A DNA stretch of 64,000 nt from Paragyromitra xinjiangensis (GCA_038503065.1 JBCAMK010000018.1:558001-622000); one strand, 5' to 3'. Shown: positions 13,701 to 26,348, numbered from the stretch's first letter. Notes: generated from the sequence alone by a model not told the origin. Program-made: numbers and translations.

Positions 13701-14872
13701 TTGAGTATTTTACAGGGTTATCCTGGTTTTTTACGCCATTCATCGAGCTATTGGTTCCACCTTCTCGGCCTACCGACAAGGCCGGGTTTAATCCATTTAT
13801 GCTTCCTACTGTGAACGGAGAACCTCCTATCGTTTGGAATATGCCCCGGGTTAACCTCGACCGATTGCCGGTACTCAATACCGAAAGCTATGGAAATACT
13901 AATGAGTGGCTTCCAATCCATCTTACATGTATGTACTCCGATGCAGAACGCCTAGTTCGAGATCAAGGGGAAATCACCAATCTCAAAAGTAACCTGAAGG
14001 ATTCCCTCGCTTCAATCCTTTTAAACGCATCTGGCAATGTTACTTTAGGCCAAAAAACTAGAGTTTTCGCAATCACTTCGCCAAATCAAGACAATTTCCA
14101 AATCTTAATTTTCATCGCCAACATTCGCCTCGACTTAGGTTCGCGCACAATAGTGGCAGATGCTCGAGTCCTTCCATTAACAGAAAGCATCGCTCGTTCA
14201 GAAGTCAGAGCTCTGGCAGCACTAAATGATAAGGGGATAATGCAAATGATTGTGGATGATGCGGAGCTAGAGTGTTGGGAGGATATCCTACCTGCGTTAG
14301 TAGAAAGATGTAGGAACTGGAAACACGCCGCCTCATGCGAATACCGCACACAAGGGATACCGGCTTCAGAAGTGGAGGGAGAGTCTCCGTTATGCTCATG
14401 CGGAGTAGGGAAGGCACCGCAGATATTTGAGGAGGTTGAGGAGTGGAAACCTTTTGAGAAGTATTGGACCAGAGCGGCTATTGCACCGATTTTTGCATTT
14501 CCTTATGCGGAAAGCAGTTCGATGGCGCTAGAAGATTTAAAGAACTTTAAAGGCGCTTTGAGGCCTTCGGAACAAATGAAGGGTAGGCGGATTTTGGGAG
14601 CCGATAGAAATCCCCCAACCGCAGAAAGGGAGACAATAAAAAAAGACGGGAAGATCTTAAGGGTAATGGCGAAGGCGTCAAGTGTAGGAGAAAAGGCTAC
14701 AAGTGTAACCAGCACAGTTAGACCTCCGGTGGACGCTAGCATTTGCCAAAACTGTAAACGGAAGCCGCAGACAGGTTTGCGGGCTTGTAAGGGTTGTGGA
14801 GAGGTCTATTACTGCTCAGTAGATTGCCAGAAAAAGGACTGGAGGCGTCATAAAAGCGTGTGTAAGAAGTAA
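10781..14872 (+). CDS. DUF4470 / MYND zinc-finger protein
   Basis: Proposed exons 10781-10799, 10856-11098, 11157-11207 and 11262-14872, about 1307 residues. The joins restore the DUF4470-type N-terminus: EWYPAGNTPAAFLLQNLPPE, LLLGSGDPRNILFTAY, then VDFTCCDMQPAILARNIILL across the third and fourth exons. The last 45 residues form a MYND finger with ordered cysteines and histidine (CQNC, CKGCGEVYYCSVDCQ, HKSVC). MYND domains usually bind proline-rich partners; DUF4470 has no assigned activity, though the GCGDxRN-like motif resembles a nucleotide-binding loop. The extreme 5' end is uncertain: the 19-nt first exon is supported by a good donor (GTAGGT), a CTGAC branch site and a GTAG acceptor, but the start could lie elsewhere. 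For intron 2 the 58-nt version with branch CTGAT was preferred over a 34-nt version that is also in frame. Confidence 0.85.
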
Positions 14873-16025
14873 CAGAATTTTCTCCATTGTATCAGAATAG
14901 TCACGGATGCATGGTTTATATTTATAGGATACTATATTTTCGATTGCTATATGGAAGCGGCCTTTGAAATGTCTCCTTGGAGGGATGGTTGCCCTGCACG
15001 CCCGTATTGATAATTTTGAGGATATTACCTCTTTACTGATCTCTTCGGTGATTCGTTGCTTGCCTCTCCCTATACAAGATGGATTGGGCCAACTGACGAA
15101 CCTTTTAGAGGCAAGTACTCTTTAATTGGCCCGCGCGTCATTTTTATTGGTGGGCAAGTCTTGTGTGCGGAGAATACGCCTACCTGGGGAGCTTACTCAT
15201 ACTAATACTAACCCATCCGAGATATCTAACGGGAGAGTGGGATAAGGTCGAGTGATGCATTGTGACTCAGAAGTTTGCAAAACTCCATGTAATTGATTGC
15301 CTGTTAAAGCAGAATCAATGGAACTACTAATCTACAATCGACTACCATCCTTTCTATCTAATCAGTAATACAGTCTTAAGAATTAGAATCCTTGCATTTT
15401 TGCCTTGTGTCTTACGTTGCTACTCTAATCCCCAATCACCCACTCGCCTCGGATTTGAGCCAGCCCCAACAGGACTTCGAATCTCGCCCTCCTAGAGTTT
15501 GTATGCAGGACACTATCTTTAAGTAGAGTTTTGTTTTGATGGTGATGTTTCTTATGCTAGGTTTGTGGTCCTAATAGTTATGTGTTAGTTTTTTCTCGGA
15601 ATCTGCACGCAGAGCTATCACGGGAGATAATCACGACTTATGCAGGCCAAAGGCAAACCTCATCAGGATAGAATCAGAGAGCATCACAGTATGCCTCGTT
15701 CAATCACATCCCCTGATTTACTGTTACACGCCTCACTTGGCGGAATCTGAGGTGTCGTCAGTCGCAACGAACAACCCTCTGGGCACTGTCCACGTTTCAC
15801 AAGATCTCAGCAACACCAGGATCACGTGCGCAGGACGCGTTAATTGAGATCAGATAAGCAGCGACTCCTGCTATGCGCAACTTCACGCGTACAGTCATAA
15901 AGTAACGCGCCATTCATCGGGTTTATCCGTCCCCTCGCGTGAAATCTCCCCCCAATACGCCCAGCCACACGTCCTACAAAAGAAACCCGATCTGAAGACC
16001 CGTAATAGATCACTGCTTCAACCCA
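14873..16025. other. Intergenic, no gene recognised
   Basis: Holds the 3' flank of the MYND gene and the promoter of the gene at 16026. The latter part has many GC-rich CACGCG/ACGCGT-like words (around 15.83-15.92 kb: AGGACGCGT, TTCACGCGTAC, TAACGCGCC) that resemble MBF/MluI cell-cycle boxes; this is suggestive only. Confidence 0.4.
15836..15912. promoter_or_regulatory. Possible ACGCGT (MCB-like) boxes upstream of the disordered protein gene
   Basis: Two ACGCGT hexamers (in CAGGACGCGTTAAT and CTTCACGCGTACAG) and a related AACGCGCC lie 110-190 bases before the start codon at 16026. In fungi ACGCGT is the MBF target of G1/S genes. Factor binding here is an inference. Confidence 0.35.
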
Positions 16026-18523
16026 ATGTACTCAGCGGTGTCGTCTTCATCTCGTAGAAGACCCATATTTCCACCACTTCCCGAGGATCCCCTATCAGAT
16101 AGCTTTCTTCGTGAGTCCGAGATCATAGCTCGTGATTCATCGTCCTCAGACGACGACACCGAGAAGGCTGCCAAGCGGCGTCGCATATTGAAACGTGCGG
16201 CAAGCTACTTGCGTGGAGAGCCGTTGTATATCCACTCGGCAAGGCTCCGGGGGCCAGTGGTCAAGAATCCGTGGGGGAAAGCAGCAAAGCAGGTCAAAAG
16301 GAAAAACGGTGGCGAGGTGGAAAGCGAGGGAGGGGTAAGGAAGAAATTAAAAAGATACAATATTGGCGAGGAGGAAGATGGAAGAGAGATTCTGCCAACG
16401 CCACAAGCGAGTAAAGGCAAGGGGATATTGACGAGTAGGGGAACAAACACAATTGACGACATTGTACCCGAGGCTTCAACTACTACGCCTCTGCGGATAA
16501 GATCGTCAACTGCAGTTAATGTACCTGACCGCTCTCACTCCTGTTCTCCTATATCGAGGGTCACAAGTGATAGGAATCATGTCTCGGGATTAGACAGGTG
16601 CAATCCGCCCTTCGACATATCAAGACAAACTGATGGTGAGGTCACTATGGTTTCTCCTTTCAAGACTCCTGGCAAGAGAAAGCCAGAAAGAAGTCCTATA
16701 GAAGTACCTCCGGTATGCTCTCCAGGCACTTTCTATCACCGACCTCCAAAACCGCAGAACCTCACCATAACCCTCAAATCAACTACATCCCATCAAAGTG
16801 TGGGCACCAGTCATACACCGCCTCAAGAAGACCAGGGCTCAAGTTCAAAATCTGTACGAAAAACGTCTGCGCGAAAGAATACCAAAGAGCAAGAAACGGT
16901 GCTGAATACTATAATTCTGGCAAAGCCAACATCTCCTTCCCCAGATATTGATCTAAAAAAGAAAAGACTGAAGATCGATTTCACGACTAAGTCGCCATTC
17001 GTAAAGCCAATGCTAGAACGGGCAAAACCGTCTAAAGGGAGAAAGAAAAAGACGAGCATGAACAAAGAGGCTAAGATGGATGAGCCACGGCCAGACCTAG
17101 TCCCGGAAGTGCAAAATGTAAGCCTAGAGAGGCCGGAAAATGACGTGGAGAGAGTCGAGGATACAAGCAAGAGCCCGGAAGAGCAGGTCCTCAACGATTG
17201 GGTCAATAGACATGTGGCAGCGTCGCAGAGCATCCGAGCACAAAGTGGCGCTTTTGGGAGCGCGCCAAAGGCAAACTCCGCCTCGGAGGAATCCAGCACT
17301 GAAATGTAAGAAATCTAAAACTTCATTGCTATAAAATCGCGAATACTGACCAACGTAGATCTACTATCCTCGTTGAGACTTCAATTGTATTAAAGCCTAT
17401 ACTTGATAATACTCCCGCTGCTGCGGAACCTATGGAAACCTCAGAAATATCAACACTGCTGCCTGAAAAGGCCCTAGATCGACCTGCAGATACAATCACC
17501 CCGCAGGATACACTTCAAACCCTGTCACTTCCCGAGACTGCAGCTGTGTCACCGCCAAAGCCAGAGCCTGAGAAAATACAGTCCCCTCCCCCGCCTGATT
17601 CTGATACAGCCACCATACCTCAGCCTCCTACTGACAAAATACAATCACCAACAGTCCCAGAGCAAGCCCAACAAGAGGTAATTGGTGACGAGCTGCCATT
17701 GTCTGACTTAGAGGAGCAAGTGCAGTCCCAAGCCGTGTGGCAGAACACACAATATCAAGTTCTCGCTGCCCAAAAGGGCTTCTTTGACGCCCTCCAAGAC
17801 TCTCCTATGTTTGGCCCTTATGCTTCAGTCGAGACTCCAGGGCGGGATCTTTTACGGCCGATATCCTTCTTCGATAATGAACCTGGGGTAAAGGAAACTC
17901 CACGGCCAGGTGGCGATAGAGCAACTAATGGCGAGAGCGTGTCTTCGTCCTTCAAGACTCCGGGATTTACTGGTATGAGCGCTCAATGGAGCGCAGACCG
18001 TTTAAGTAGAGATACCTTCATATCGCCTTCCAAAACTACATTTGGAGAAAGCGGAGAGTCACTACCGGGGACTGCATTCACACCCTTCCGCGCATTCGCC
18101 ACACCAGAATCAAGCCCCAAGCTAGCCACTGCGCGAACGCTCAGCCCACTTATGTCATCGACACTGAAAGACCAAACTCAACAACTCAACGACTCAACCA
18201 AGACGGTAAAGTTTGGCGGTGGTGGATTCGGCCTCCTTGACGACGACGAAGACGAAGGCGAACCTACTGACGGGAGTTTCGGGGGTGAGTTCAGCCCAGT
18301 AGGTTTCAGGGAGATGGGACAACAAGGAGTGAAAGAAGCGGGAGGCTTGATAGAGGAGGTAATGGATTTTATGGGTGGTGGTGTGTGGGATATTGACGAA
18401 GAGTTGAAAAAGATGGCTGGGAGTAGCGCCAATACACCTGGCGGGACGCCTGGGACGGGAAGGAAGGGGAAAGGGAGAGAGTGTGGGTTTAGGAAGAGGA
18501 GGCTGTATGGAAGTAGGGCTTAG
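16026..18523 (+). CDS. Large disordered basic protein, probably nuclear, function unknown
   Basis: Two exons, 16026-17305 and 17359-18523, joined through a 53-nt intron (split Ile codon, giving STEISTILVETS) to give 814 residues. I do not recognise a catalytic domain. The N-terminus carries RRRPIFPPLPEDPLSDSFL, an acidic serine cluster followed by KAAKRRRILKRAASYL (a likely bipartite nuclear localisation signal), then LYIHSARLRGPVVKNPWG, which looks like a conserved short motif. The middle is full of S/T-P sites and the repeated SPFKTPG/SSFKTPG pattern, typical of CDK substrates. The second half is Pro/Glu-rich with a short helical-looking segment (VWQNTQYQVLAAQKGFFDAL) and a glycine/acid-rich tail. 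Upstream ACGCGT boxes and CDK-like sites together hint at a cell-cycle or chromosome role, which is inference. Confidence 0.85.
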
Positions 18524-19808
18524 TGGAGGGGTGGAGGCAGACTTGATATTACGATGTAGATGGGATGTGTTCATGGGCGGTGTTCGGTTTTTGGGTTATG
18601 TTTGCTTCTGTATCAAATGCATAGAGTAAGACTTAGTAAGTACATGTGGTTGTACATTAATTGCTTTATGAAATCAAATTAGGTGGTTAGTGGAAAATAT
18701 GTGATATGAAATTGTTTAGTCATAATTACCTGTAAACACACTCTGTTCATGGTCTTTATGCTGGTTACGGCAATTTGTTGTCACTTAGTGGATTAATCGA
18801 CCAATCAATAATCTATAATTTGTTGCTTAGTTCAGTGGGCATTTAGCCTTGTAGATGTTTAATCATCCTGTATCACTCGCAGCTTTACAGTCTTGCATTT
18901 TTACCAAGACCCAGACGCTACAAGAACCATCCCTACATTTCTACTACCTACTCCACAAACCTATGAGGCTTGATATCGCGTTCTAGGGGCTAGGTTTAGA
19001 CTTGTCACGGTTTAAAGTTTAATTATATCCATCATATTTCCTTAACTTAGTCTAGAACATGGCAACTTCAAAATCCCCTTCGTGTACCCAAACATGGTAA
19101 AAACCCTTAGCAAGCCTCGGCGATACCCTTCACCCGCATGACTCGTTCCAGATAACACCACGAAGCGAGTCGTGACCTATCACTCGAGACGAGTACATCA
19201 ATCCAGGAACATTTCATCACATCACTTCATCAAATATCCCAAAGACGATCCAAACAGTAATATTTACCCCACGAAACAAAAAAATACTCCAAAGATATGC
19301 CCCTCGCACAGTCGCGCAACCATACCAGCATCTGCCGGTTTCTATGCTAAAACTACACCCTCAGGAAAGAAAAAGAAAAAGAAACCAATCCGACTCCAAT
19401 GAAGTCAGTAAAGAGGGGTTGAAAGAAGAAAAAAAAGTGAAAGCCATGACAACCCCAAATAGACCGAACCAAATTACGCAAAAGGGAAACTAACTCCCAA
19501 TGGGTAAAAAAAAAGTACTGCAGATAACGCCATGCCGTTTTTTCTCTTTGTAGAGACCTCATGCAGAGATGCAAGAAAAAGGGAGTGAAGAAAAAAGAAG
19601 AAATTAACTGAAATGACAAAATTCCAGAATAAACCCCACCGACCAAATTCGCCCAAAAAAAAAAGATGCGTTAATAGTTACCCTAAGCGCAGCCATATCA
19701 ATAGCGCTCGCTCCAACTAGTAGACAATCCATCCTCTTTTACCACTTTTCCACCCATTCATATCCTTCGTTTTTCCACCCAAACCCCACACCCTTCGCAC
19801 CATTATCA
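18524..19808. other. Intergenic between convergent genes
   Basis: 3' flanks of two convergent genes (disordered protein and Ulp1). AT-rich with A-tracts; no credible coding frame, RNA gene or mobile element seen. Confidence 0.5.
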
Positions 19809-22032
19809 TCAATCCTCCACCACTGCAGGCAACAACTTTTCCCCCAATACCTCCAACAATATCCTATCCCTAATCAATGGCATATCCTCCGCCCTAAAAG
19901 ATATCTTGCCTCCTCTCGCAAGGACTTCCGCCGTCTTAATAGTGAAGGCACCGCAATCGTTATGATTTGACTGCTGCGGGGCACCGGGCATAACGTAGTT
20001 AGTCCACTCGGCGAAACTCTCGCCTGTTTCTGCTTCTACATATTCTCGCATTTTCTACAAATTACATGTTAGCCAAAATCTTGAAATGTATTTAGAGGGA
20101 AAGAAAGTATACCCTGAAATATAAGGGCTTTTGCTGCGGCAGAAAGTTCCCGCCTAGTGAATCATAGTACTCAAATCTCTTCATCTTAAAGTTCGCAACC
20201 GCGAGACACCAATGGCTGGCACCAACATGCACTGGCACGAACAAAAAGTCCAAATTTAACAAGGCTTTCCCGCCAACACCTTGCTTTTTTGCCCATCGAG
20301 CAACAGATTTGTGGCCACTCTGGGCGAATTTTTCGAAGAAGAACGTATTGTGTGTTAGCACTTTCTGAGGCTCGCCTGGATGATCATTTTTCGAGCGATC
20401 AACAATCATGTTAAAGTAAAAGTTGATGATTTCGTCGTTGAGCCAATTGCCTGAAGGGACGCGTAAAAGATCTTGGGTGCCGACAGGAATCTTGTATTTA
20501 TCGACATAGGTTTTACTACGGCCAATTCGAGCATCGCGCTGGACTTCGGCTATGGTTTCCTTGACGAGTTTGGCTTGTTCGGGGGTTAGAGGTGGGATTA
20601 CTTCTACTTTGGTCTTGGCAATGTCAGTATTAATTGATCGGAAGTTAGGTAAGTAAGTATGTGAAGAATTACATCTGCCTCTCGCATTCTTTTAACATCC
20701 TCGGCTCGCTCTTGTCGTCTTCTCGCAACCTCCTCATAGCTGTGGAAACCTTGCGCCTTGTCGGCAATGAGTTGCCTGAGCAAAGCTTCGAGCGACTCGT
20801 TTTCTGCCTGCGATCGTTGCTGAGATTGAGCGTACTACATCGCATTGTTAGTATAATGTAGGCACAATCCAATCCTATCATTGACCTACCGATTCCCTAA
20901 CTTTCTTTTGCACCCGTGTCGTGTGGGACTTGAGTCTCAAAGCCCGCCATTTCGCTGACAGGGCCAACTCATCGTTTTTCACGCAAGATAGCGGCATGCT
21001 CATTGCTGCCCAAATGTCTTGCGGCGACCTTATCTTCGCAGGAGTAAAGCCTAACCCCTGACCAATCTTCGAAACCCTGAGTGGTGTCCGTGACATGCTC
21101 TTGTAAACCTCTCTGCGTTGCAGATGCAGAGGAAACCTGGACCCAATGGGCGGGTAGCCTAATTCGCGATGATCATGGGCCTCCCTGCGGGCCAACGCTC
21201 TCTGCAGCATAATCCTTGCGCCGCGCTTCCTATGGAGTGGTTCGGCGAAGAAAGGCAGCTCATTCTGTTCGAGCGGACCACTAGCAATGGATGGTATTAT
21301 TGGTGCCATCTTTGCTGGTGCGGAGTTGGCAGGTTTAGCTGTAGTTGTTTTTTTAAATATGTTCTCTCCTTCGTCTTCAGATGAAGATGCTAAAGGCGAT
21401 GGAAGTTGTTGGGTCGGGGGTGTCTGTCTACCAATCGAGGTGGGTGCCTTAATCTTTAAGGCAGTGCGGTTATTGTTTGTTTGCAAGCGAGGTGCTTCTT
21501 TGTTTGAAACCTGCGTAGGCGCCGATTGTGTTGTCGAAGTAGTTGATTCTTCTTTGTTTGCCTGATCATCTGACGTCGAGCCCTCTGGATACCGTGAGCG
21601 AACTTTAATTTTTTTCATCCTAGTAATAAATGACAAACACAACCTACCTTCTTCGGACGAGCTGTCAACACGAACACGTTTTTGTGGAGATTCAAGAGCC
21701 TCATCAGTCCCTCTTATCGATGGGATAATCGGTGTATCAATTCCAACGATATCTTTCAGGGTTTCCCAGATTCCTGAAAGAATCCGAATGACGTACATGT
21801 TGGGAGCAGACACGTTGCTTCTGATGAGAGATCTGGACGGCGATGATACGTCGGGTGAAGCTGGGGTCGCGAGAAACTCGTCGCGTTTCCTCTTGCGCGG
21901 GACTTCTGATGACGTCGAAGGTGTGGGTAATGTGGGGGGAGGGGATGGCGAGGGTGCAGGGGATGGATGATGAGAAAGCGAGCTTGTGGAGACGGAAGAA
22001 GTCACGAGATAAGGGGCAAGAGCAGAAGCCAT
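19809..22032 (-). CDS. ULP1: Ulp1-type SUMO-specific cysteine protease (peptidase C48)
   Basis: Four exons: 22032-20890, 20834-20673, 20613-20113 and 20054-19809, 683 residues, all joins in phase 0. The C-terminal 250 residues form the C48 protease domain: WLNDEIINFYFN, then the catalytic His in SHWCLAVANF, the Asp in YYDSLGG, and QSNHNDCGAFTIK with the oxyanion Gln region and nucleophile Cys. This family matures SUMO and removes it from targets, often at the nuclear envelope. The N-terminal 380 residues are Ser/Pro-rich and disordered; a basic/coiled segment (QQRSQAENESLEALLRQL) leads into the catalytic domain. The ATG at 22032 (MASALAPYLV) is the first proper start; the open frame runs 16 codons further but without ATG. 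An optional 45-nt in-frame intron may exist at 21647-21603 (GTAGGT...AAAG). Confidence 0.93.
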
Positions 22033-23268
22033 GCCGGGGTGGGGGTTGTGTGTACGATCCGTCCGAATAACGGCCGGCAATTTCAGAGACTAGCGATGCC
22101 AATACCGATGATGATGAGTATTTATGATGGTGGTAGTGGTTGTGTTGGTGTTGTGGTGGTTGTGTTGATGATGGTGGAAGGTGGTTGAAGTTGCTGCGCC
22201 AGGAAGAGGGATGGGATGGAGACTGCGTCTTCGAGATGGGACAGAAATAGAAATACAATGGACGGGTCACGGGCCGGACGGGCTGAATGGGGGGCAGGAT
22301 TTCTAGCTGGAGGCAGATCTGATAGCAAGACCAGCTTAGATTCCGCACGCGAAACGAGAGAGAGACTAAACGGCCTGGAGCAAGTCCTGGGCTGGTTGAA
22401 GATGGTGGGTGCTATGATGGAGGGAAAAATACAGTACAGTAACACTCAAACGAAACCAAGGCCAGGTTGAAACAAGCTTGTTATGTAAGCCACCAAGAGG
22501 CGTTTTGTCTTGGCGCAGACAACGGGCGAGATTGGGTGTGGTCCATGCTGCTGCCCCGCCAACTCTTCTAGGAAAAAAACCATAATCGCTCTTCCCCCAT
22601 CGCGAACCAGGAAATTGGTGCAGCTGCGGGATAGCCCCTAAGATATGTAGCTGCCCTGCTCCCTCTGCTGCTATATCGCGCACAATTGCACGTCGTCCCA
22701 ATGCAGTCTCGTGATCTTTGTGCAGGAGCGAGTGCACAAAGGACAGGATAAATCCAGCGGTGGATATAAGGCACAGAAACGCAAGTAGAGGCAGAGGCTC
22801 AACTCGGACAGATAGAGCAGGTACTGCACATATACGTACATAATACATACATCTAACCGGGCTCCTAATCCATGACGGATAACTGTCATGTCCAGTGGAA
22901 TGCTGGATTCTCCGATTCACGAGAACAGGAAAAACAATTGACCAAAAAGGCTGCACGTTCCTGGGCTCGCCAATCGCTTTCACGCAGACGGCTGTTTTGG
23001 TGGCAGCAGCTCCGTGATACGGCGGTCCTTCAGGGCAGCCACTGCATGAGTGAATAACGTTGGTGTGTGCTTCATCTTCCAGATTCTTTCCGGATTCCTC
23101 ACCTCCACCGCCAATAGAGTAGAGCACTCTGCTCTACATGTAGCTAAGAAGGTAGGTACTACTGAAGATAGAGTAGACGTCGTTGACTCTGATGCTCCTT
23201 TGCACAACAGCCTCAGGCACAGTGCATACATACATCTCGACAGGGTTCGAAGGGTCCTAAAATAATCG

Positions 23269-23292
23269 CACATCCACATCCACATCCACATC
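23269..23292. repeat. CACATC hexanucleotide microsatellite
   Basis: Four perfect consecutive copies of CACATC, followed by a partial CA. Confidence 0.9.
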
Positions 23293-23447
23293 CAGGTGAG
23301 TGACATAGAGCTCCGCCGCAATCTGGCGGTCCACCCCCCTCACTCCGAGAGCCTCGCCACGCCCGGTTTCCCTACATTCGCCAAAGAGCCGCCTTTCCAT
23401 CCCCGCTATCCCCCGCAGAGACCCTACCGCCCTCTGGCCCAACCGAG

Positions 23448-23469
23448 AAAAGAAAAGAAAAGAAAAAAA
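23448..23469. repeat. AAAAG microsatellite
   Basis: Three consecutive AAAAG units followed by an A-run. Confidence 0.85.
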
Positions 23470-23934
23470 TAATCAAAAACGTGGGTTGTCGCTTCCAAAG
23501 ATGTTAAAAGGTTCCTCAGCCTTGATGCTTACTTTACTTTACTTAGCTTCTAGTGCCTCATCGCATCCATATTCGCTGCCAACATAAAACCTCTGCTACT
23601 ACTCCCCCCCCATTATTCCTCCAACTACCAACTGCTCTCACCCACTCTCTCACCCACTCTTCCCCTCCCCCCTTCACTCCCCTCTCCATCCCACCCCTCC
23701 CCATTCGCTGCCACATTGCAAACGATCCTGGATTCTCCCCCAGAAAAAGAAAAGAAGATACCCAGGAGGAGCCCGCTCCGAAATAATATTAATAACCTGC
23801 AGCCCTCCACCACCTCCCTGAGACGAGACATAGCCATCGTTACCATCACTACTCACCGGTCCTCCGAGCTCGCTTATAGCTGGCGAACGTTAATCTGGTT
23901 ACCCCTCTGCGACAGTCGGGAGTGGGGTGGTTCT

Positions 23935-23957
23935 AGCAGCAGCAGCAGCAGCAGCAG
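23935..23957. repeat. AGC triplet run in the leader of the arrestin-like gene
   Basis: About 7.7 AGC units ending 12 bases before the ATG at 23969, so it lies in the 5' untranslated leader. Confidence 0.85.
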
Positions 23958-23968
23958 AAGTTGCGACC

Positions 23969-25381
23969 ATGGAGATACTAGAGAAGATTCCAGCCTTCGT
24001 CCGTGTCAGTGGTCCTCCCAACAGCCATTACCTCGTAGGATACCCCGGAATCTCAGCTACAATGGTAACTTCCCTTCCTGTCTCCCTGAATCACCCCACC
24101 TTATCTCACCCCTCAGATTCTTCTTCCCGGGGAAAAGTAGTGTTGAGATAGTGTGTCCTTGTCGCAGGGTCGCTGACCAGAGTTCTGCTACCCCATTTCT
24201 CCAGCCTCGGATAGAAGGCAAAGTCGAGATTCGTCCCGGCGCCGGCTACACCGCCCCCGTCAGCATCTCCTTCGTCTCGATCGGTCTCTACCGACGGGAA
24301 ACAATACACCCGCACGCCGACGGCGTCATCTCCGGCCGTCTCGCGGCACCACGGAAGGAGATCCGCTCCCTGATCGGCAAAGAACAACGGTTATACCAAT
24401 GCCCCATTGGAAAACACTACGAAATGGTCATGGCAATGGACCTTCCTTTCATGCTGATGATCCCCGTATCAGGCGTTGGCACAGAAGACATCGGGAACGT
24501 CCCCCCTGCGAGCTTATCGCTCCCGTCACGGATCGCAGAAACGTATTACGAGCTGGAAGTGTGTGTTCGACAGGGGCACGCAGAGCTGACAAAACACAAC
24601 TTCCCAGTGCCGCTGAGTCGGTACGACACTCTGTCCTCGTTCGGCATGTACAACCGGCCAGAAGCACAGGAGCGGGTGTCCGACCACCTTGTCACACTTT
24701 CGCTGTGTCTGGAGCGCTGGTCATTCGGCCCCAATGACCCCGTTGAAGTTTCGGTACGACTGGCTCCGAATCCGGACTGGATGTCGAAGGCGCGGAAGGT
24801 CTCGATAGCGAAGATTGTGGTGGTAATAGAAGAGCAGATTACGTATAATCCGCAAGGAGACGAGCCATCGACGAAGGTGAATAAGCTCATTACGAAGAAA
24901 GAGGTGGTGTCGCAGAAGCTGCCGGAGGTTGGGTATGAGACGAAGATTAAGATGCGGTTCCCGGTGAAGGAGCTACGGGATAGTGATGGATTTCTACCAC
25001 CGGGGAAGGCGGCATTTCCGCTGTATGAAGTGAGTGGGTTTACAACGGCTGCGACACTGTATAAGATTGATTACTTCTTGTCAGTTAGGGTATGTCCTCT
25101 TCCCCCGTATTCTTCAATTCTAGTTCTAATCGGTCTAGGCACATATGTCAAGCTGCAAGGACATCACACTGCGCCAGAAAATCGTTGTCTCTCCATTCGA
25201 TCATGAAACATGCCATGCAGAGCTACCAGCAATACAGGAAGCGGCACAAGTAGCATATCGTATAGGTCAGGAAGGGCCTAGACTGCCTGCGCCGGTTATT
25301 ATATATCCTCATGACACTGGCATGTTGCGTCGTGTGGGAATGGCGAAAGTTGGGAATGATCGGAAATTACTCATTGAATGA
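23969..25381 (+). CDS. Arrestin-like fold protein
   Basis: Three exons, 23969-24064, 24205-25089 and 25139-25381, all phase 0, giving 407 residues. The first join produces ISATMPRIEGKVEIRPG, the typical start of an arrestin N-domain strand pair, after MEILEKIPAFVRVSG. Further arrestin-like features are the strand pattern SISFVSIGLYRRE, the PFMLMIP segment, the inter-domain FGPNDPVEVSVRL and a C-domain with long alternating strands (KVSIAKIVVVIEEQITY). Fungal alpha-arrestins act as adaptors that bring Rsp5-type ubiquitin ligases to membrane transporters. I see no PPxY motif in this protein, so a ligase-adaptor role is not supported; it may be a scaffold of another type. The start ATG follows an AGC-repeat leader; the long frame upstream of it lacks similarity to the family and is read as non-coding. 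Confidence 0.82.
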
Positions 25382-26348
25382 GTTTTTTTTTGATGCCATA
25401 TAATCTCCGAATCGCAGCCCTGGGGCCCGTATTAGTGAGATCTGGGAGGCTCTGAAAATACGAATAGCGCCGTAGCGCTGCGACTATGAAGTAACGAGTG
25501 CACGATACGTCCGAACGACCTTGAAAATGGGAAGGGGCGGGTGAGAGAAGAGGCCTGGGTAGTGGTATTTCCCCCTCTATTTTGGGGATTTTTTTCTATC
25601 CCGTCCGTTTGTGTTTATCTGGAGTTTTACTGTGGGGAAATGATTTCACTGGAATTTCATGGTTTTTTAACATTCTCATTTCGGCCTCCCTTTTATTTAT
25701 GGATTTCTCATGTTCAGAGGACAGGGGCGAAGCGGGAGTGCGGTTTTCTCATTTTTCTCCTTCGGACGGCTTTTTTGTTTGATGGGGTGGCTTTTTTATT
25801 CCATTAAATATCCTTTCCTTTGGTTACTTCCTCTGCCTTCGATTCCCTGTACATTTATCCTAACCTTTTTTCTCTTCCCTCTTCGTTTCTTCCTTTCTCT
25901 AGGCGTTTCTTTGCTTGATGGGTCATGACCCAGAGTAGGCACCATACCTTTTTGGAAATATTGTATGCATGGCTTAGTACCGTGGAAGCAGAGTCCTCAC
26001 TGTCCTATAATTTCTCCTCTCTACTTCATCTGTGAGGGACATAATGTAGAACAAAAATCCTGATATCCATCCAGGAATTCGAAGCTAAAACAACCCACTA
26101 AAGTACCCCTCTCCAAGCAATAAAATTTCACCCCATGTCCCAGTTTCCCCACAAAGCTTAAATTAACCCCTAAACCACGAGCCCGGTAATGATCAAACCG
26201 TATCCCCGGTCTAGCCCCCCACTATCGATAAGCATATCACTCTAGCTTTATCGCTAACCCGGCTGAAACCGCCAAGCCCTCAGCCCAACTAACGCGACAC
26301 GCGAAACCTCCCATCCCACCTAACCACCATCACCCCACAACCACAACC
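25382..26348. other. Intergenic, no gene recognised
   Basis: T-rich downstream flank of the arrestin-like gene (long T and TTTTC runs until 25.9 kb), then the promoter of elongin C. Open frames at 25541-25928 are low-complexity Phe/Leu-rich and not credible. Confidence 0.5.

Larger units (their letters stand above)
22033..23968. other. Divergent intergenic region with simple repeats
   Basis: Shared promoter interval of the divergent Ulp1 (-) and arrestin-like (+) genes. It contains a CACATC hexamer repeat at 23269-23292, an AAAAG repeat at 23448-23469, a pyrimidine-rich block around 23.6-23.7 kb and an AGC triplet run just before the start codon. Long open frames here arise from low complexity and show no domain. 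Confidence 0.5.

Noticed and set aside
15461..15500. tRNA-like TTCGAATCTCGCCC string
   Set aside because: No A box at suitable distance and no cloverleaf could be drawn on either strand.
23716..24200. Long open frame upstream of and through intron 1 of the arrestin-like gene
   Set aside because: The part before 24205 has no arrestin similarity, while a short spliced first exon from 23969 gives the expected domain start.
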